A stretch of 64,000 bases of DNA from Acidobacteriota bacterium (GTDB taxonomy: Bacteria; Acidobacteriota; Thermoanaerobaculia; Multivoradales; Multivoraceae). Location of the stretch: positions 62,001 to 126,000 of the forward strand of contig QQVD01000004.1 in the NCBI GenBank assembly GCA_003388555.1. Direction: 5' to 3'. Positions 1 to 8,427 of this stretch are shown in pieces (position 1 is the first letter of the stretch; the number at the start of each line of letters is the position of its first letter). The notes below the pieces were generated by a model. That model did no database searches, was not told the DNA's origin, and saw nothing but the letters and a program-made list of their open reading frames with translations. A program made the translations under genes and the position numbers.

Positions 1-850
1 CCACCGACTCGTAGCGCGACAGGAACTGCGGCGACATGCCGTAGGCGAAGAGATCCTCGGGTCGCAGCCAGTCGCGCAGCCGGAAGGGCAGCTCCTCGCG
101 CACGCTGGTGCCCTCGACGACCGTCACCGGTTGCAGCGCGCCGCGGTCGGCGCCGACCGTCACCCGGTCGTAGACCGCGTCGTAGAGGCCCTCGAAGGCA
201 CCGCCGGCGACGAACAGCAGCTGGCGCGAGTCGATGTCGACCCGGCCCGAACCGAGCCACTCGGGCAGGTCGACGGGCACCGATTCGTTCTCCATCAGGG
301 TGAGGAGCGACTCCTGGGCGCGAATCCCGGCGACGTTCGGCTCGCCTTCGACCTGGGAGCGGATCTTGTCGACCTCGTCGACGAATACCACGCCACCGGA
401 GATACGTTCGCAGAGCTGCTCCAGCGTCGCTTCGGGACCGAGCACCGTGCGCGCCTGTTCGAGCAGGCCCAGCAGCACCACCTGACCCGGACGTCCGCGC
501 TCGGCCTCGCGTCCGAGCACATTGGCGTGCAGTCGGAGCACGATGGGCCGCTCCCCCGGCGCCGGCGCAGCGACCGCGGCCGGCGACTGGAGCGCCGGCC
601 GTTCTCCGAAGTAGTGCTCGACCGCCCGCATCAGGGTCGTCTTGCCCATGCCCGACGATCCGATCATCAGGATGTTGCCTGCGTGCACGCCGCTCAGACG
701 CTTGGCGAGAGCGATCGCCACCTCGGCGACCGCCTCACGCTGGCCGACGATCCGGCCGGACAGCTGGGCGGCGATCTGGCGTGCGGTCGGCGGGGCCGAG
801 CTCCTCTCGCCCGCCGCGTCACGGGTTCCGGTGGTCGCCGTCTCGTCCAT
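1..850 (-). CDS. ClpX-like AAA+ ATPase (partial, C-terminus beyond window)
   Basis: An AAA+ unfoldase-type ATPase related to ClpX/HslU. The ATG at 850 has a GGAGGA about 10 nt upstream, and about 283 codons are visible. Walker A GSSGMGKT lies near residues 64-71 and Walker B FVDEVDK near 155-161, followed by a FVAGGAFEGL segment matching ClpX FxxGGAFxGL and a late DLFAYGMSPQFLSR segment like the ClpX sensor region. The N-terminal zinc-binding domain of true ClpX is absent; the protein begins almost directly with the GQ..A box. It lies downstream of the TPR and GWxTD genes on the same strand, so co-transcription is plausible. A ClpX paralogue is more likely than canonical ClpX because clpP is not visible and the zinc domain is missing. 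Confidence 0.8.
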   Translation of the reverse strand, partial: MDETATTGTRDAAGERSSAPPTARQIAAQLSGRIVGQREAVAEVAIALAKRLSGVHAGNILMIGSSGMGKTTLMRAVEHYFGERPALQSPAAVAAPAPGERPIVLRLHANVLGREAERGRPGQVVLLGLLEQARTVLGPEATLEQLCERISGGVVFVDEVDKIRSQVEGEPNVAGIRAQESLLTLMENESVPVDLPEWLGSGRVDIDSRQLLFVAGGAFEGLYDAVYDRVTVGADRGALQPVTVVEGTSVREELPFRLRDWLRPEDLFAYGMSPQFLSRYESV

Positions 851-929
851 CTCCGGGGCTCCTCCCTCGCTGCGGCTGCACGCTGATGCGTCGCCTCCTG
901 CTCCGGCCGGCCGCGTCGCGACCAACGCC

Positions 930-1943
930 TCAGCGCGGGGCGCCGAGCGGCAGCACCGGGGCCAGCTCGACCAGCACCTGGTCGTAGAGACGCTTCGAGA
1001 GCGTCCTGAAGGTCTCCCGATCGTAACGCTCGGGGCTGGCCGAGAGCTCCACCCGGCTGCCGCCCTCGGCCCCCACGGTGACCTTGACCCGCACGTCGCC
1101 CCAGATCAGCGACCATCCCGGCGTCACCTCGACACGCCGATCGAAGGCCACGCCGAGCTCGCGCAGGGCATCGATCACCGCGCCGAGGACCCGGCCCTCA
1201 CGCACCTCGTACTCCTCCTCGGGCAGCCGGAAGAAGGACTTGAAGTGCTCCGGAGGAGGCTCGTAGCCGTCGGTCTCGAGCAGCTTCTGGAAGCGTGCCT
1301 CGTCGAGCAGAGACTCGAACGAGGGGTCGGTGCGCAGTGCGATCCGGGAACGCTCGTCGAGCGCCACCGCCTGCTCGAGCAGTCCGATCGCCTCCTGTGG
1401 GCGATCGGCGACGGCGTGGTTCTTGGCCACCAGCAGGAGCGCCTCGAGCTGGTCCGGCGCCAGTTCCAGGTAGCGCCGGAAGTGGCCCTCCGCCTTCTCG
1501 GCGTCTCCGGCGAGCAGGTATGCGGCTCCCAGATTGATGTGGTTGTCGAGCGCCTCGGGGTCGAGCTCACGGGCGCGCTCGAAGCCGGCGATCGCCTCCG
1601 CATAGCGTCGCTGGGAGATCTCCAGGGCGCCGAGGGTGAGCCACCCGGGGCGCAGCTCCGGGTCGATCTCGAGCGCCTGTTCGAGATCGGCCCTCCCCGC
1701 CACGGGGTCGCGGAGCATGAAGTGAGCCTCGCTGCGAGTCAGCAGCACCTCGGCGCGCGGACGCCGCGATTTCGCGGCCAGCCCGTCGAGGATCCGCAGC
1801 GCCTGCTCCGGCTCGCCTGCCTCGAGTCGCGCCCTGGCGTCGGCGAGCGACTCGGCGGCCAGCGGCGACGCCGCCAGCAGCACGACCGCGCCGCCCAGCG
1901 CCACGACACGACGGATTCCTCTGGCCAGCGGCCGACGGCTCAT
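930..1943 (-). CDS. TPR-repeat exported protein
   Basis: A tetratricopeptide-repeat protein of 337 aa with a twin-Arg-rich N-terminus and a hydrophobic signal segment (about residues 12-30, ending in ...PLAAES). It is therefore probably periplasmic or envelope-located. TPR-like helices run from about 35 to 200, with clear AxxxFxRAxELDP units; the C-terminal third (about 215-337) is a different domain I do not recognise. Its ATG overlaps the stop of the upstream GWxTD gene (ATGA, 1940-1943), which indicates translational coupling. Function is probably protein-protein scaffolding with the GWxTD partner; no enzymatic motif is visible. Confidence 0.8.
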   Translation of the reverse strand: MSRRPLARGIRRVVALGGAVVLLAASPLAAESLADARARLEAGEPEQALRILDGLAAKSRRPRAEVLLTRSEAHFMLRDPVAGRADLEQALEIDPELRPGWLTLGALEISQRRYAEAIAGFERARELDPEALDNHINLGAAYLLAGDAEKAEGHFRRYLELAPDQLEALLLVAKNHAVADRPQEAIGLLEQAVALDERSRIALRTDPSFESLLDEARFQKLLETDGYEPPPEHFKSFFRLPEEEYEVREGRVLGAVIDALRELGVAFDRRVEVTPGWSLIWGDVRVKVTVGAEGGSRVELSASPERYDRETFRTLSKRLYDQVLVELAPVLPLGAPR

Positions 1944-2599
1944 CGGGAGCCTCCCGGGAACGGCGGAACCGTCGGCAGCGAGTCCGGCTGGCGTCGACGC
2001 TGGGTGGCGGGATCGAAGCGGTCGCCGCGCTCGAAGCGCCGGATGCGATCGTCGACCCGGACGAAACGGTAGGTGCGTTGCGGTCGCTCCCCATCGAGGC
2101 CCGGCTCCGCCTTCTTCGGGTAGCGCCAGACCTCGACGTCGGGATCGCGCACGTCACGGAACTCCTCGTACTCGATCATCTCGGGCTCGCCGTAGAGCAC
2201 GAAGATGGTGCCGCGGTCGCTGCGGCCGCCGGCATACACCCCCTCCGCGAAGCGCTTCTCCGCCTCGGCGAAGCGGCGTTCGTAGAGCTCGCGGATGGCC
2301 GCCTGACCAGGCTGCTGCCAGAACTCCTCGATGAACTGCGCCGCCTCCTCGTCGGCCTCCAGCAGCAGGTAGGCGGAGCGCTCCTCCTCGCTCGCGATCT
2401 CACCGATCGCGCCGACCAACCAGTCGGCGTACTGGGGTCCGAGGAACGGGTTGATGTTCTCCGGCTGGGCGTTGGCCGCCTGCGCTGCTGCGACGACGAA
2501 CGCCACCAGGGCGAGAGCGACCTGGGCTGCGGTCCGGCACCCGGGCCGCGGCTCGAAGTCGGTGGAACGTGTCGGGGCTCCCGTGCTCATGGCTCGCAT
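1940..2599 (-). CDS. GWxTD domain-containing protein
   Basis: A GWxTD-domain protein, a family common in Acidobacteriota and some Bacteroidota, of unknown biochemical role. A signal-like hydrophobic stretch is followed by YADWLVGAIGEI, then EERSAYLLLEADEEAAQFIEEFW, the family pattern of a mature domain preceding FW. Later FVLYGEPEMIEYEEF and VEVWRYP fit the family. Three in-frame starts exist (TTG 2608, ATG 2599, ATG 2590). ATG 2599 has GGAGAGG nine bases upstream and is preferred. It is coupled by a 4-base overlap to the following TPR gene. Confidence 0.85.
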   Translation of the reverse strand: MRAMSTGAPTRSTDFEPRPGCRTAAQVALALVAFVVAAAQAANAQPENINPFLGPQYADWLVGAIGEIASEEERSAYLLLEADEEAAQFIEEFWQQPGQAAIRELYERRFAEAEKRFAEGVYAGGRSDRGTIFVLYGEPEMIEYEEFRDVRDPDVEVWRYPKKAEPGLDGERPQRTYRFVRVDDRIRRFERGDRFDPATQRRRQPDSLPTVPPFPGGSR

Positions 2600-2633
2600 C
2601 TCAGGCAACCTCTCCGCCGGCCGTCGACTTCCC

Positions 2634-3284
2634 TCAGGCCTTGCGCAACAGGTCGAGGAACTCCTCGCGGATCGGGCGCTCGTGGAAGATGCCGCGGATC
2701 GCCGATGTCACCGTCTGGGCGCCGGCCTTCTTGACCCCGCGCATCTCGACGCAGAGGTGGCGGGCCTGGATCACCACCATCGCCCCCAGCGGCTCGAGCT
2801 CCTCCTCGAGGAAGGTGACCACCTGCTCGGTGAGCCGCTCCTGCAGCTGCGGACGCTTGGCGTAGAACTCGAGGATGCGCGGCAACTTGGACAGGCCGAC
2901 GATGCGGTCTCCCGGTACGTAGGCGATGTGCGCGTGGCCGTAGAACGGCACCAGGTGATGCGAGCACATCGAGTAGAACGGGATGTCGCGCTCCATCACC
3001 ATGGCGCGGTAGTTCTCCTCGTTCGGGAAAGTCGTGATCCTCGGCCGTGCACCCTCGCGCAGGCCGTGGAACATCTCGAGGTACATCTTGGCGACCCGCT
3101 GGTCGGTGTCGCGCAGGTTGGGATCGCCGAAGTCGAGCCGCAACTCCTCGAGCAGGGCCCGGACGTGCTCGGCCAGCCGCTGCACGTGGGCCGGGCTGCC
3201 GTAGTCGTCACGCGCCGCCTGCTCGTCCATCCCCTGTGGGACGACGATCTCTGCGGCGCGGGTCATCGATCGTTCGTTGCTCAT
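2634..3284 (-). CDS. folE: GTP cyclohydrolase I
   Basis: Converts GTP to 7,8-dihydroneopterin triphosphate, the first step of folate and deazapurine synthesis. The 216-aa protein has the family core: MCSHHLVPFYGHAHIAYVP (zinc Cys and HH), GLSKLPRI, RPQLQERLTEQ and the late zinc Cys in ARHLCVEMRGVKK. A longer reading frame extends upstream to 3467 but lacks conservation; the ATG at 3284 has GGAGAG upstream and gives the usual length. The PTPS-family gene just upstream on the same strand can use its product directly. Confidence 0.95.
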   Translation of the reverse strand: MSNERSMTRAAEIVVPQGMDEQAARDDYGSPAHVQRLAEHVRALLEELRLDFGDPNLRDTDQRVAKMYLEMFHGLREGARPRITTFPNEENYRAMVMERDIPFYSMCSHHLVPFYGHAHIAYVPGDRIVGLSKLPRILEFYAKRPQLQERLTEQVVTFLEEELEPLGAMVVIQARHLCVEMRGVKKAGAQTVTSAIRGIFHERPIREEFLDLLRKA

Positions 3285-3382
3285 CGTCTCTCCGCGGAAG
3301 CGCCTGCCGTCGCGGCGCCGGTCCCGTCCGGCGTCGCCGCACTGGCCCGGAAGTGTATTGAACCCGTCGCCGGAGCAGCCGC

Positions 3383-3955
3383 TCAGCCCTCGCTGCCCGG
3401 GCCCGGGCAGGCGGCGCACCAGCTCGCCTGCTGGCCGCTGGTCTCGCCGATGGTCAGTTCCAGCCACTCGATCGCCGCTGGCAACCGGGGCGCCAGCAGC
3501 TGCCAGAAGTGACGCGAGAGCTCCTCGATCGTGATGTTGCGCAGCGGCAGGCGCAGCACGTCCGCGGCAGGGAAGCAGTAGTGCCGCTCGGCGAAGTGCA
3601 GATGGGTCTCGCCGTCACGCTCGTCGATCTCGAGCAGCGTGCAGCGGGCCGGGATCAGCACTCGCTCGTCCAGCTCGGAGCAGAGCGCCCGAATCTGTCG
3701 CTTCACCGGCGCCACGTCGACCAGGAAGCCGAGGGAGTCCAGGCGGCGACCACCCAGTCGCGCTCCGACCTGATAGTTGTGGCCATGCAGCAGCTCGGCG
3801 TCGTCGTCGCCGAAGATGGTGAAGTGGGCCGACGAGAACTTGAAGTCTTCCTTGGCGAGGCTCAGCCAGATCGTCGGAGGCGGCGCAGCCGCCCCTTCTG
3901 CCGTGCCTGGCGCGGCCACTGTCCCACTCACCGGCGCTGAACCTCCGTCACCCAT
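3383..3955 (-). CDS. 6-pyruvoyl-tetrahydropterin synthase family protein, PTPS-III-like
   Basis: A COG0720-family T-fold pterin enzyme of about 190 aa. Zinc-ligand motifs are visible: SSAHF and HGHNY. The Cys that QueD-type enzymes carry before HGH is absent. Instead the sequence reads ELLHGH, matching the ExxHGH pattern described for PTPS-III, which makes 6-hydroxymethyl-dihydropterin from dihydroneopterin triphosphate and replaces FolB in folate synthesis. Adjacent folE fits this. The start ATG at 3955 has GGGAG upstream and overlaps the end of the methyltransferase gene by 8 bases; an alternative start lies at 3997. The extra C-terminal CAAC tail is unusual. QueD activity is not excluded. 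Confidence 0.85.
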   Translation of the reverse strand: MGDGGSAPVSGTVAAPGTAEGAAAPPPTIWLSLAKEDFKFSSAHFTIFGDDDAELLHGHNYQVGARLGGRRLDSLGFLVDVAPVKRQIRALCSELDERVLIPARCTLLEIDERDGETHLHFAERHYCFPAADVLRLPLRNITIEELSRHFWQLLAPRLPAAIEWLELTIGETSGQQASWCAACPGPGSEG

Positions 3956-5489
3956 CTGCTCCCGCTCCGTCGCTCCCACCCTCGCCCCCACCCTCACGGC
4001 GGCGCAGCGCCGCCACGCACTCGAGATGCGAGGTGTGAGGGAACAGATCGACGAACACCAGCCTCTCGACCCGATAGTCGCGATCGAGGCGCGCCAGGTC
4101 CCGGGCCAGCGTCGCCGGATCGCAGGACACGTATCGCAGCTGCGGCGGGGTCAGATGCAGCAGCGAGCGCATCGCCCCCTTGGACACGCCGCTGCGAGGC
4201 GGGTCCAGGACCACCAGCTGTGGCTGCTGCTGCTCACCGCGGCGCACAGCGCCGACGGCCTGGCGCAGGAAGGACTCGACGTCACGCCCCACCGCCTCCA
4301 CCCGTCCGGCCCGACGGCGTACGTTGCGGCGCAGATGACGCAGCGCCGCACGGTCGCCTTCCACCGCGACGACGTGGCGCACCCGATCGGACAGCGGCAG
4401 GGTGAACAGCCCGACGCCGGCGTACAGGTCCCACGCCAGCTGCAATCCGCCGTCGGCGCCGGCATCCCGATCACCATCCCGGTCGCCCGGCGCGGTCGAC
4501 GGGCCGATCGACTCCAGCGCCGCCTCGACGAGAGACGCTGCGAGCCCACGGTTGCTCTGGAAGAAGCAGTGGGCGTCGCAAGCGAGCCGGTAGTCGCGGC
4601 CGCCGACGCGGTACGAGATCTCGACGTCGCCGCGCGGCAGGGCCGGCAGCAGCGGCGCCGCCACCCAGCGCCCCCCGTCGCCGGCGAGCAGGTCGATGCG
4701 CTGCGGCACCGACTGCCTGGTATCGCCTTCCCGATGGGAGCGCTGCACCTCTTCCCAGCGCCGGCGCACTGCCGAGCGCACTTCTCCGAGTGCCTGCTGC
4801 AGCGTCTCGTCGAGCACCAGACAGTGCTCGACGTCGACCACCTCGTGGCCACCGCGGGTCCGAAAGCCCACCTTGGGCGGACGCGAGCCGGTCGCATCCG
4901 CCGGCTCCGTGGGCGTTGCTGGCGATTCCACTGACGGGGGCGCCTCGGGCTCCTGGCGTTCGGTGTGCAGCTGCGCCCGCGACCGATAGGCGCTCGACTG
5001 CCCCGAGACCAGTCGGGGCTCGGGCAGATCGCGCAGCTTGCCGATCCGGTGCAGCGTCTCGAGCGCCGCCTGGGCCTTCAGAGGCAGCTGCCGCTCGCGG
5101 CGGATGTGCTGCAGGTCGCAGCCGCCGCACTCGGCGTAGTAAACACACGGCGCCGCCACCCGGTCGGCACCGGCTCGCAGCACCTCGACGACCCGCACCC
5201 TGGCGTAGTCGGGCCGCGACTCCACCACTTCGACCCGCACCTTCTCCTGCGGCGCCGCACCCTCGACGAGCAGCGGGAACCGCTTCCAGAAGGCAAGACC
5301 GACTCCGCCCTGCACCAGGCGCTCCACCTCGACGTCGACGGTGCCGGCGGACTCGATCGCAGGGCGTGCGTCGGCCAGGGAGCGTCGTTCGCGCCGGTCC
5401 GCCCCACTCGTTCCCCGCCGCTCGGCCGGCTCGCCCGGTCGGTCCTGATCGCCGCTGCGCACCCGGGAGAGTGTAGCCCGGTCCTTCAT
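3948..5489 (-). CDS. 23S rRNA (uracil-5)-methyltransferase, TrmA/RlmD family
   Basis: A SAM-dependent RNA m5U methyltransferase, 513 aa, somewhat long for the family (about 430-460 aa). An N-terminal TRAM-like region (about 50-105) is followed by a [4Fe-4S] cluster motif with Cys 115, 121 and 124 (CVYYAECGGC) and a later Cys 223. FFQSN, DLYAGVGLFTLPL (SAM binding), VVLDPPRSG and YVSCDPATLARDL (catalytic Cys) are all present. Low-complexity inserts around 180-205 and 335-350 explain the extra length. RlmD/RlmCD-type rRNA specificity is likely from the Fe-S motif; the exact target base cannot be read from sequence. Confidence 0.92.
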   Translation of the reverse strand: MKDRATLSRVRSGDQDRPGEPAERRGTSGADRRERRSLADARPAIESAGTVDVEVERLVQGGVGLAFWKRFPLLVEGAAPQEKVRVEVVESRPDYARVRVVEVLRAGADRVAAPCVYYAECGGCDLQHIRRERQLPLKAQAALETLHRIGKLRDLPEPRLVSGQSSAYRSRAQLHTERQEPEAPPSVESPATPTEPADATGSRPPKVGFRTRGGHEVVDVEHCLVLDETLQQALGEVRSAVRRRWEEVQRSHREGDTRQSVPQRIDLLAGDGGRWVAAPLLPALPRGDVEISYRVGGRDYRLACDAHCFFQSNRGLAASLVEAALESIGPSTAPGDRDGDRDAGADGGLQLAWDLYAGVGLFTLPLSDRVRHVVAVEGDRAALRHLRRNVRRRAGRVEAVGRDVESFLRQAVGAVRRGEQQQPQLVVLDPPRSGVSKGAMRSLLHLTPPQLRYVSCDPATLARDLARLDRDYRVERLVFVDLFPHTSHLECVAALRRREGGGEGGSDGAGADG

Positions 5490-5577
5490 CTGCCACCTGC
5501 AGGTCCGCGGAGACAGCCCGACCGGCTGGCGCCTCTCGCGACGATCTCGAGGGAGTCCGGCCCAACCCCCGCCGCGC

Positions 5578-6642
5578 TCAGACCTCGCGGTACAGCCAAC
5601 GAGCGATCGGCTGGATCCGCTCGTGCACGGTCTGCCAGTCGGGCTCGATCCGCCACAGGGTGGCAGCGATCGACGACAGCAGCGAGTTGCCGTCCTGGGG
5701 AGTGAAGCAGAAGCCGTAGACCTCGCGGGAGCGACGCACCGACAGGGTCGGGATGGACACCACCGTCTGCGACAGGATGCGGCCGTAGTAGCCGTGATCG
5801 CGGCCGAAGCTGAAGATGAGGTTGGCGTCGCGCTTCTCGGTCAGGGCGACGCGCGGATTGCTGCGCAGTCGGCCGATCACGTCGTCGACACTGGTGTCGC
5901 GGGTCATCCGCAGCTTGAACCAGATCGAGTGCATGTACTGGGTGTTCAGCTTCACCGCGCTCGAGTAGAGGTCGAGGTCGAGATCGAGGGTCGCGAACAG
6001 CCGGTGGGCGTCGCGCGCGTGGTGGGTCCCGAACTCCTCGTCCTCGTGCCTTCCGACGTTGGGCGAGGGAACGAACTTGTCGCTCTGGGTGATGTCGTTG
6101 GCTCGCCGCATGCAGACGAAGTTGGCGTGGTCCAGCGAGTACGAGCCGTCCTCCTCGGCGCACAGCGTCTTCACCAGGGTGGTGATGTTGTGCGTGTTGC
6201 ACGAGACGATCTGCACGAAGCGGTCCCGCTCGTAGTCGAGGGCCTCGTCGTTGACGCCGCGTGCATAGGGAAGCCCGAAGCCGGATTCGGATCCCTGCGC
6301 CAGAAAGCCCACCGGTCCGTCGAGGTCCTCGTAGGTCTGTTCCTTGTGCCGGTTGCCGGCGGGTGTGCAGTCGATCACCACCGACGCACGCGCCACCGCC
6401 TCCTCCTCGGTGTACGAGACGGTGTGGCCGAGGCCCTCGAAGTCGGCGACGCGCTCTTCGCTCACCGCCAGCTTGGCGCCGCGCGACTGCAGGTGGGTCA
6501 GGCGCGAGCGGTCGGTGACCAGCGGCGTCCGCTTGTGGAAGGTCACCTCGTCGATCCCCATCGGACCGGCGAAGTCGGTGAACAGGCCGATCAGCGGTTC
6601 GCCGATCGTTCCGGTCCCCACGACGTGCACGATTCGGCTCAT
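5578..6642 (-). CDS. Archaeal-type (type II) glyceraldehyde-3-phosphate dehydrogenase-like oxidoreductase
   Basis: A 354-aa homologue of archaeal type II GAPDH. A Rossmann start (GTGTIGEPLIGLF, residues 9-21), VVIDCTPAG at 88-96, FLAQGSE, the catalytic-Cys motif VSCNTHN with Cys148, a PSPN...THHARD block (HH 207-208) and a PTVDD-like TSVDDVIGRLRSNPRVAL block all align by eye with the archaeal enzyme. The signature after the Cys (THN rather than TTG/TTA) and an extended C-terminus differ, so substrate may have changed. A monocistronic minus-strand gene, flanked by 88 and 315 bases without genes. A type I GAPDH would be expected elsewhere in the genome. Confidence 0.75.
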   Translation of the reverse strand: MSRIVHVVGTGTIGEPLIGLFTDFAGPMGIDEVTFHKRTPLVTDRSRLTHLQSRGAKLAVSEERVADFEGLGHTVSYTEEEAVARASVVIDCTPAGNRHKEQTYEDLDGPVGFLAQGSESGFGLPYARGVNDEALDYERDRFVQIVSCNTHNITTLVKTLCAEEDGSYSLDHANFVCMRRANDITQSDKFVPSPNVGRHEDEEFGTHHARDAHRLFATLDLDLDLYSSAVKLNTQYMHSIWFKLRMTRDTSVDDVIGRLRSNPRVALTEKRDANLIFSFGRDHGYYGRILSQTVVSIPTLSVRRSREVYGFCFTPQDGNSLLSSIAATLWRIEPDWQTVHERIQPIARWLYREV

Positions 6643-6957
6643 CTCAGGCTCCTGGACCAGACAGTTCCCACCCGTGCCCGGGGCGGTGGCGACACCGAAG
6701 CCTCAGCGGCACGCGTGGGGTGTGAACGGATTGCGGGCGAGCGGGTGGCGACCGGCCTCGGCAGGAGGCCGGCGGTGCGTCGACGCGGACCGGCTCGCGG
6801 CAGGGCTCGCGCGGCGCGAGCGGCCGGAAGCTAGCACACGCCGAACACGAGCGTCCGGGAATGGCCCAGGGACGCTCGGCGAGGCACAACGACGTGCGCA
6901 ACGACGCGCGGTGCTGGCAGCGAGGACTCTCAACCGACTGCGCAGACGACAGGCAGC
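6643..6957. other. Intergenic stretch without a gene
   Basis: Between the GAPDH-like gene and the Zn-ribbon gene, both on the minus strand. No supportable gene. A GC hairpin, GCTCGCG-CGG-CGCGAGC at 6805-6821, could end minus-strand transcription from the thioredoxin/Zn-ribbon pair, but no U tract follows. Confidence 0.5.
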
Positions 6958-7263
6958 TCAGTCGCCGGAAGGCTCGGCCTCGGCGCCGGCGTGGCGGCGT
7001 CCTCCCCGCCACGTGGGGTCGCGCTGCGCGTACTCGTCCAGAGAGCTCGGCACCTCGACCAGGGTCCGACTCCGCTCCGGCTCGCAGACGCCGTTCTCGC
7101 ACTCGTAACGGTAGACGTTCCACTCGGCGCCGCCGGAGAACCCCACCAGAGTCTGGTACTCCCCGCAGTGACCGCAGCGGATCGACAGGTTGCGGATGTT
7201 GATCGGTGTCAGACCGCCGACGTCGACGCCGCCATCGTCACTGCCGCTCGACGAATCGACCAC
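6958..7263 (-). CDS. Small zinc-ribbon-like protein
   Basis: A 101-aa protein with a CGHCGEYQTLVGF motif and a second Cys pair CENGVC, the arrangement of a small zinc ribbon. No family name is recognised. It begins with GTG at 7263, one base after the stop of the thioredoxin-like gene, so the two are probably translated from one message. The acidic Ser/Asp/Gly-rich start and Gly/Ala-rich tail look unstructured. A role in redox or metal handling with its neighbour is only inference. Confidence 0.65.
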   Translation of the reverse strand: MVDSSSGSDDGGVDVGGLTPINIRNLSIRCGHCGEYQTLVGFSGGAEWNVYRYECENGVCEPERSRTLVEVPSSLDEYAQRDPTWRGGRRHAGAEAEPSGD

Positions 7264-7264
7264 G

Positions 7265-7879
7265 TCAACCGCCCTGGCTCTCGACCGGCACCTCGAGCGC
7301 TCCCTTCAGAACCTCCGAGAGCTCGGCGCGGCCACGGATGCCGGAACGGGAGAAGACGGTCTGGCCCTGGCGATCGAGGACGATCACCGTCGGCAGGCCA
7401 TAGACGCCGATGGCGGAAGAGCGCTCTCCGCTCTCGTCGAGCAGGACGGGGTACGGGAAGGGATCCCGCGACACGTACTCCGCCACCGTGTCGCGACTCT
7501 CACCGACGTTGACGGCGAAGAAACGGACGTCGGCACCGGCGAAGTCCTCGAGCACGGTCTCGAGCACCCTGGCCTGAGCCCGACACGGATTGCACCAGCT
7601 CGCCCAGAAGTCGAGCAGCACCACCTGGCCGCGCTGCGCGGCCGGGCCATCGACGCTGCCATCGAGTGTCGGCAGGGTGAGCTGGGACAGCAGCCTGTCG
7701 GCGCTCGCCGGCGCCGCCCCTCTCCGCCCGAGCCACCACCCGACAGCCGCGGCGAGGACGACCAGGACGCAGGCCAGGAAGGCGAAGACGACCCGTCCGC
7801 CGCCGGCTGTGGAGGCAGAGGGGGAGCGCTGTGCACCGCGAGGCTCCTCGGGTGCTGCCTGGGAGTGGGGATCTGGCAT
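7265..7879 (-). CDS. Membrane-anchored TlpA/ResA-like thioredoxin
   Basis: A thiol:disulfide oxidoreductase-type protein of 204 aa. A single hydrophobic anchor (about 30-50) is followed by a thioredoxin fold with the active site WCNPC (Cys96, Cys99), preceded by VVLLDFWAS and followed by the cis-Pro segment [10 protein letters not shown]. This is the TlpA/ResA architecture, with the domain facing the periplasm. It may keep apocytochrome or other exported cysteines reduced. It is the upstream member of a pair with the small zinc-ribbon gene. Confidence 0.85.
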   Translation of the reverse strand: MPDPHSQAAPEEPRGAQRSPSASTAGGGRVVFAFLACVLVVLAAAVGWWLGRRGAAPASADRLLSQLTLPTLDGSVDGPAAQRGQVVLLDFWASWCNPCRAQARVLETVLEDFAGADVRFFAVNVGESRDTVAEYVSRDPFPYPVLLDESGERSSAIGVYGLPTVIVLDRQGQTVFSRSGIRGRAELSEVLKGALEVPVESQGG

Positions 7880-8067
7880 CGCAGAGCGTCAGGGAGCGGT
7901 GGCCCACCCATGCCCTGGTCGGGCAGGAGGGCGGTGCGCGCCCGACGGCGTCCGCGATGGTGACACAAACGAAGCCCGAACGCGGGCCGCGCCCGATCCT
8001 CGATGGCTCGGGCCCGGTCCGTCGTCCGGCGGCGGTCCCGCTCAGGGGATCCGCGAAGGGTCCAGGC

Positions 8068-8427
8068 TCACATGCTGGCCGTCTTCTTCTTCGCGGTCTT
8101 CTTCCTCGCCGTCTTCTTCTTGGCCGTCTTCTTCTTGGCGGCCTTCTTCTTGGCCTTCTTCTTGGCGACCTTCTTCTTGGCTACCTTCTTCTTGGCAGCC
8201 TTCTTCTTGGCCTTCTTCTTGGCGACCTTCTTCTTGGCTACCTTCTTCTTGGCAGCCTTCTTCTTCGCCTTCTTCTTCTTCGCCTTCTTCTTGGCGACCT
8301 TCTTCTTGGCGACCTTCTTCTTGGCGGCCTTCTTCTTGGCTACCTTCTTCTTCGCCGTCTTCTTCTTGGCAGCCGTCTTCTTCTTGGCCGTCTTCTTCTT
8401 GGCCGCGGTCTTCTTCTTGGTTGCCAT
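8068..8427 (-). CDS. Lysine/alanine-repeat histone H1-like DNA-binding protein
   Basis: A 119-aa protein built almost wholly from AKKK(A/V/T) pentamers after MATKKK, with no acidic residue and no aromatic residue. It resembles the C-terminal tail of eukaryotic H1 and bacterial H1-like proteins and should bind DNA or RNA non-specifically as a nucleoid protein. At the DNA level a 57-base block is duplicated (for example at 8164 and 8221), so length probably varies between strains. The ATG at 8427 has AGGAG upstream; the reading frame continues to 8505 without support. A strong promoter match lies at 8677-8705. Confidence 0.85.
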   Translation of the reverse strand: MATKKKTAAKKKTAKKKTAAKKKTAKKKVAKKKAAKKKVAKKKVAKKKAKKKKAKKKAAKKKVAKKKVAKKKAKKKAAKKKVAKKKVAKKKAKKKAAKKKTAKKKTARKKTAKKKTASM

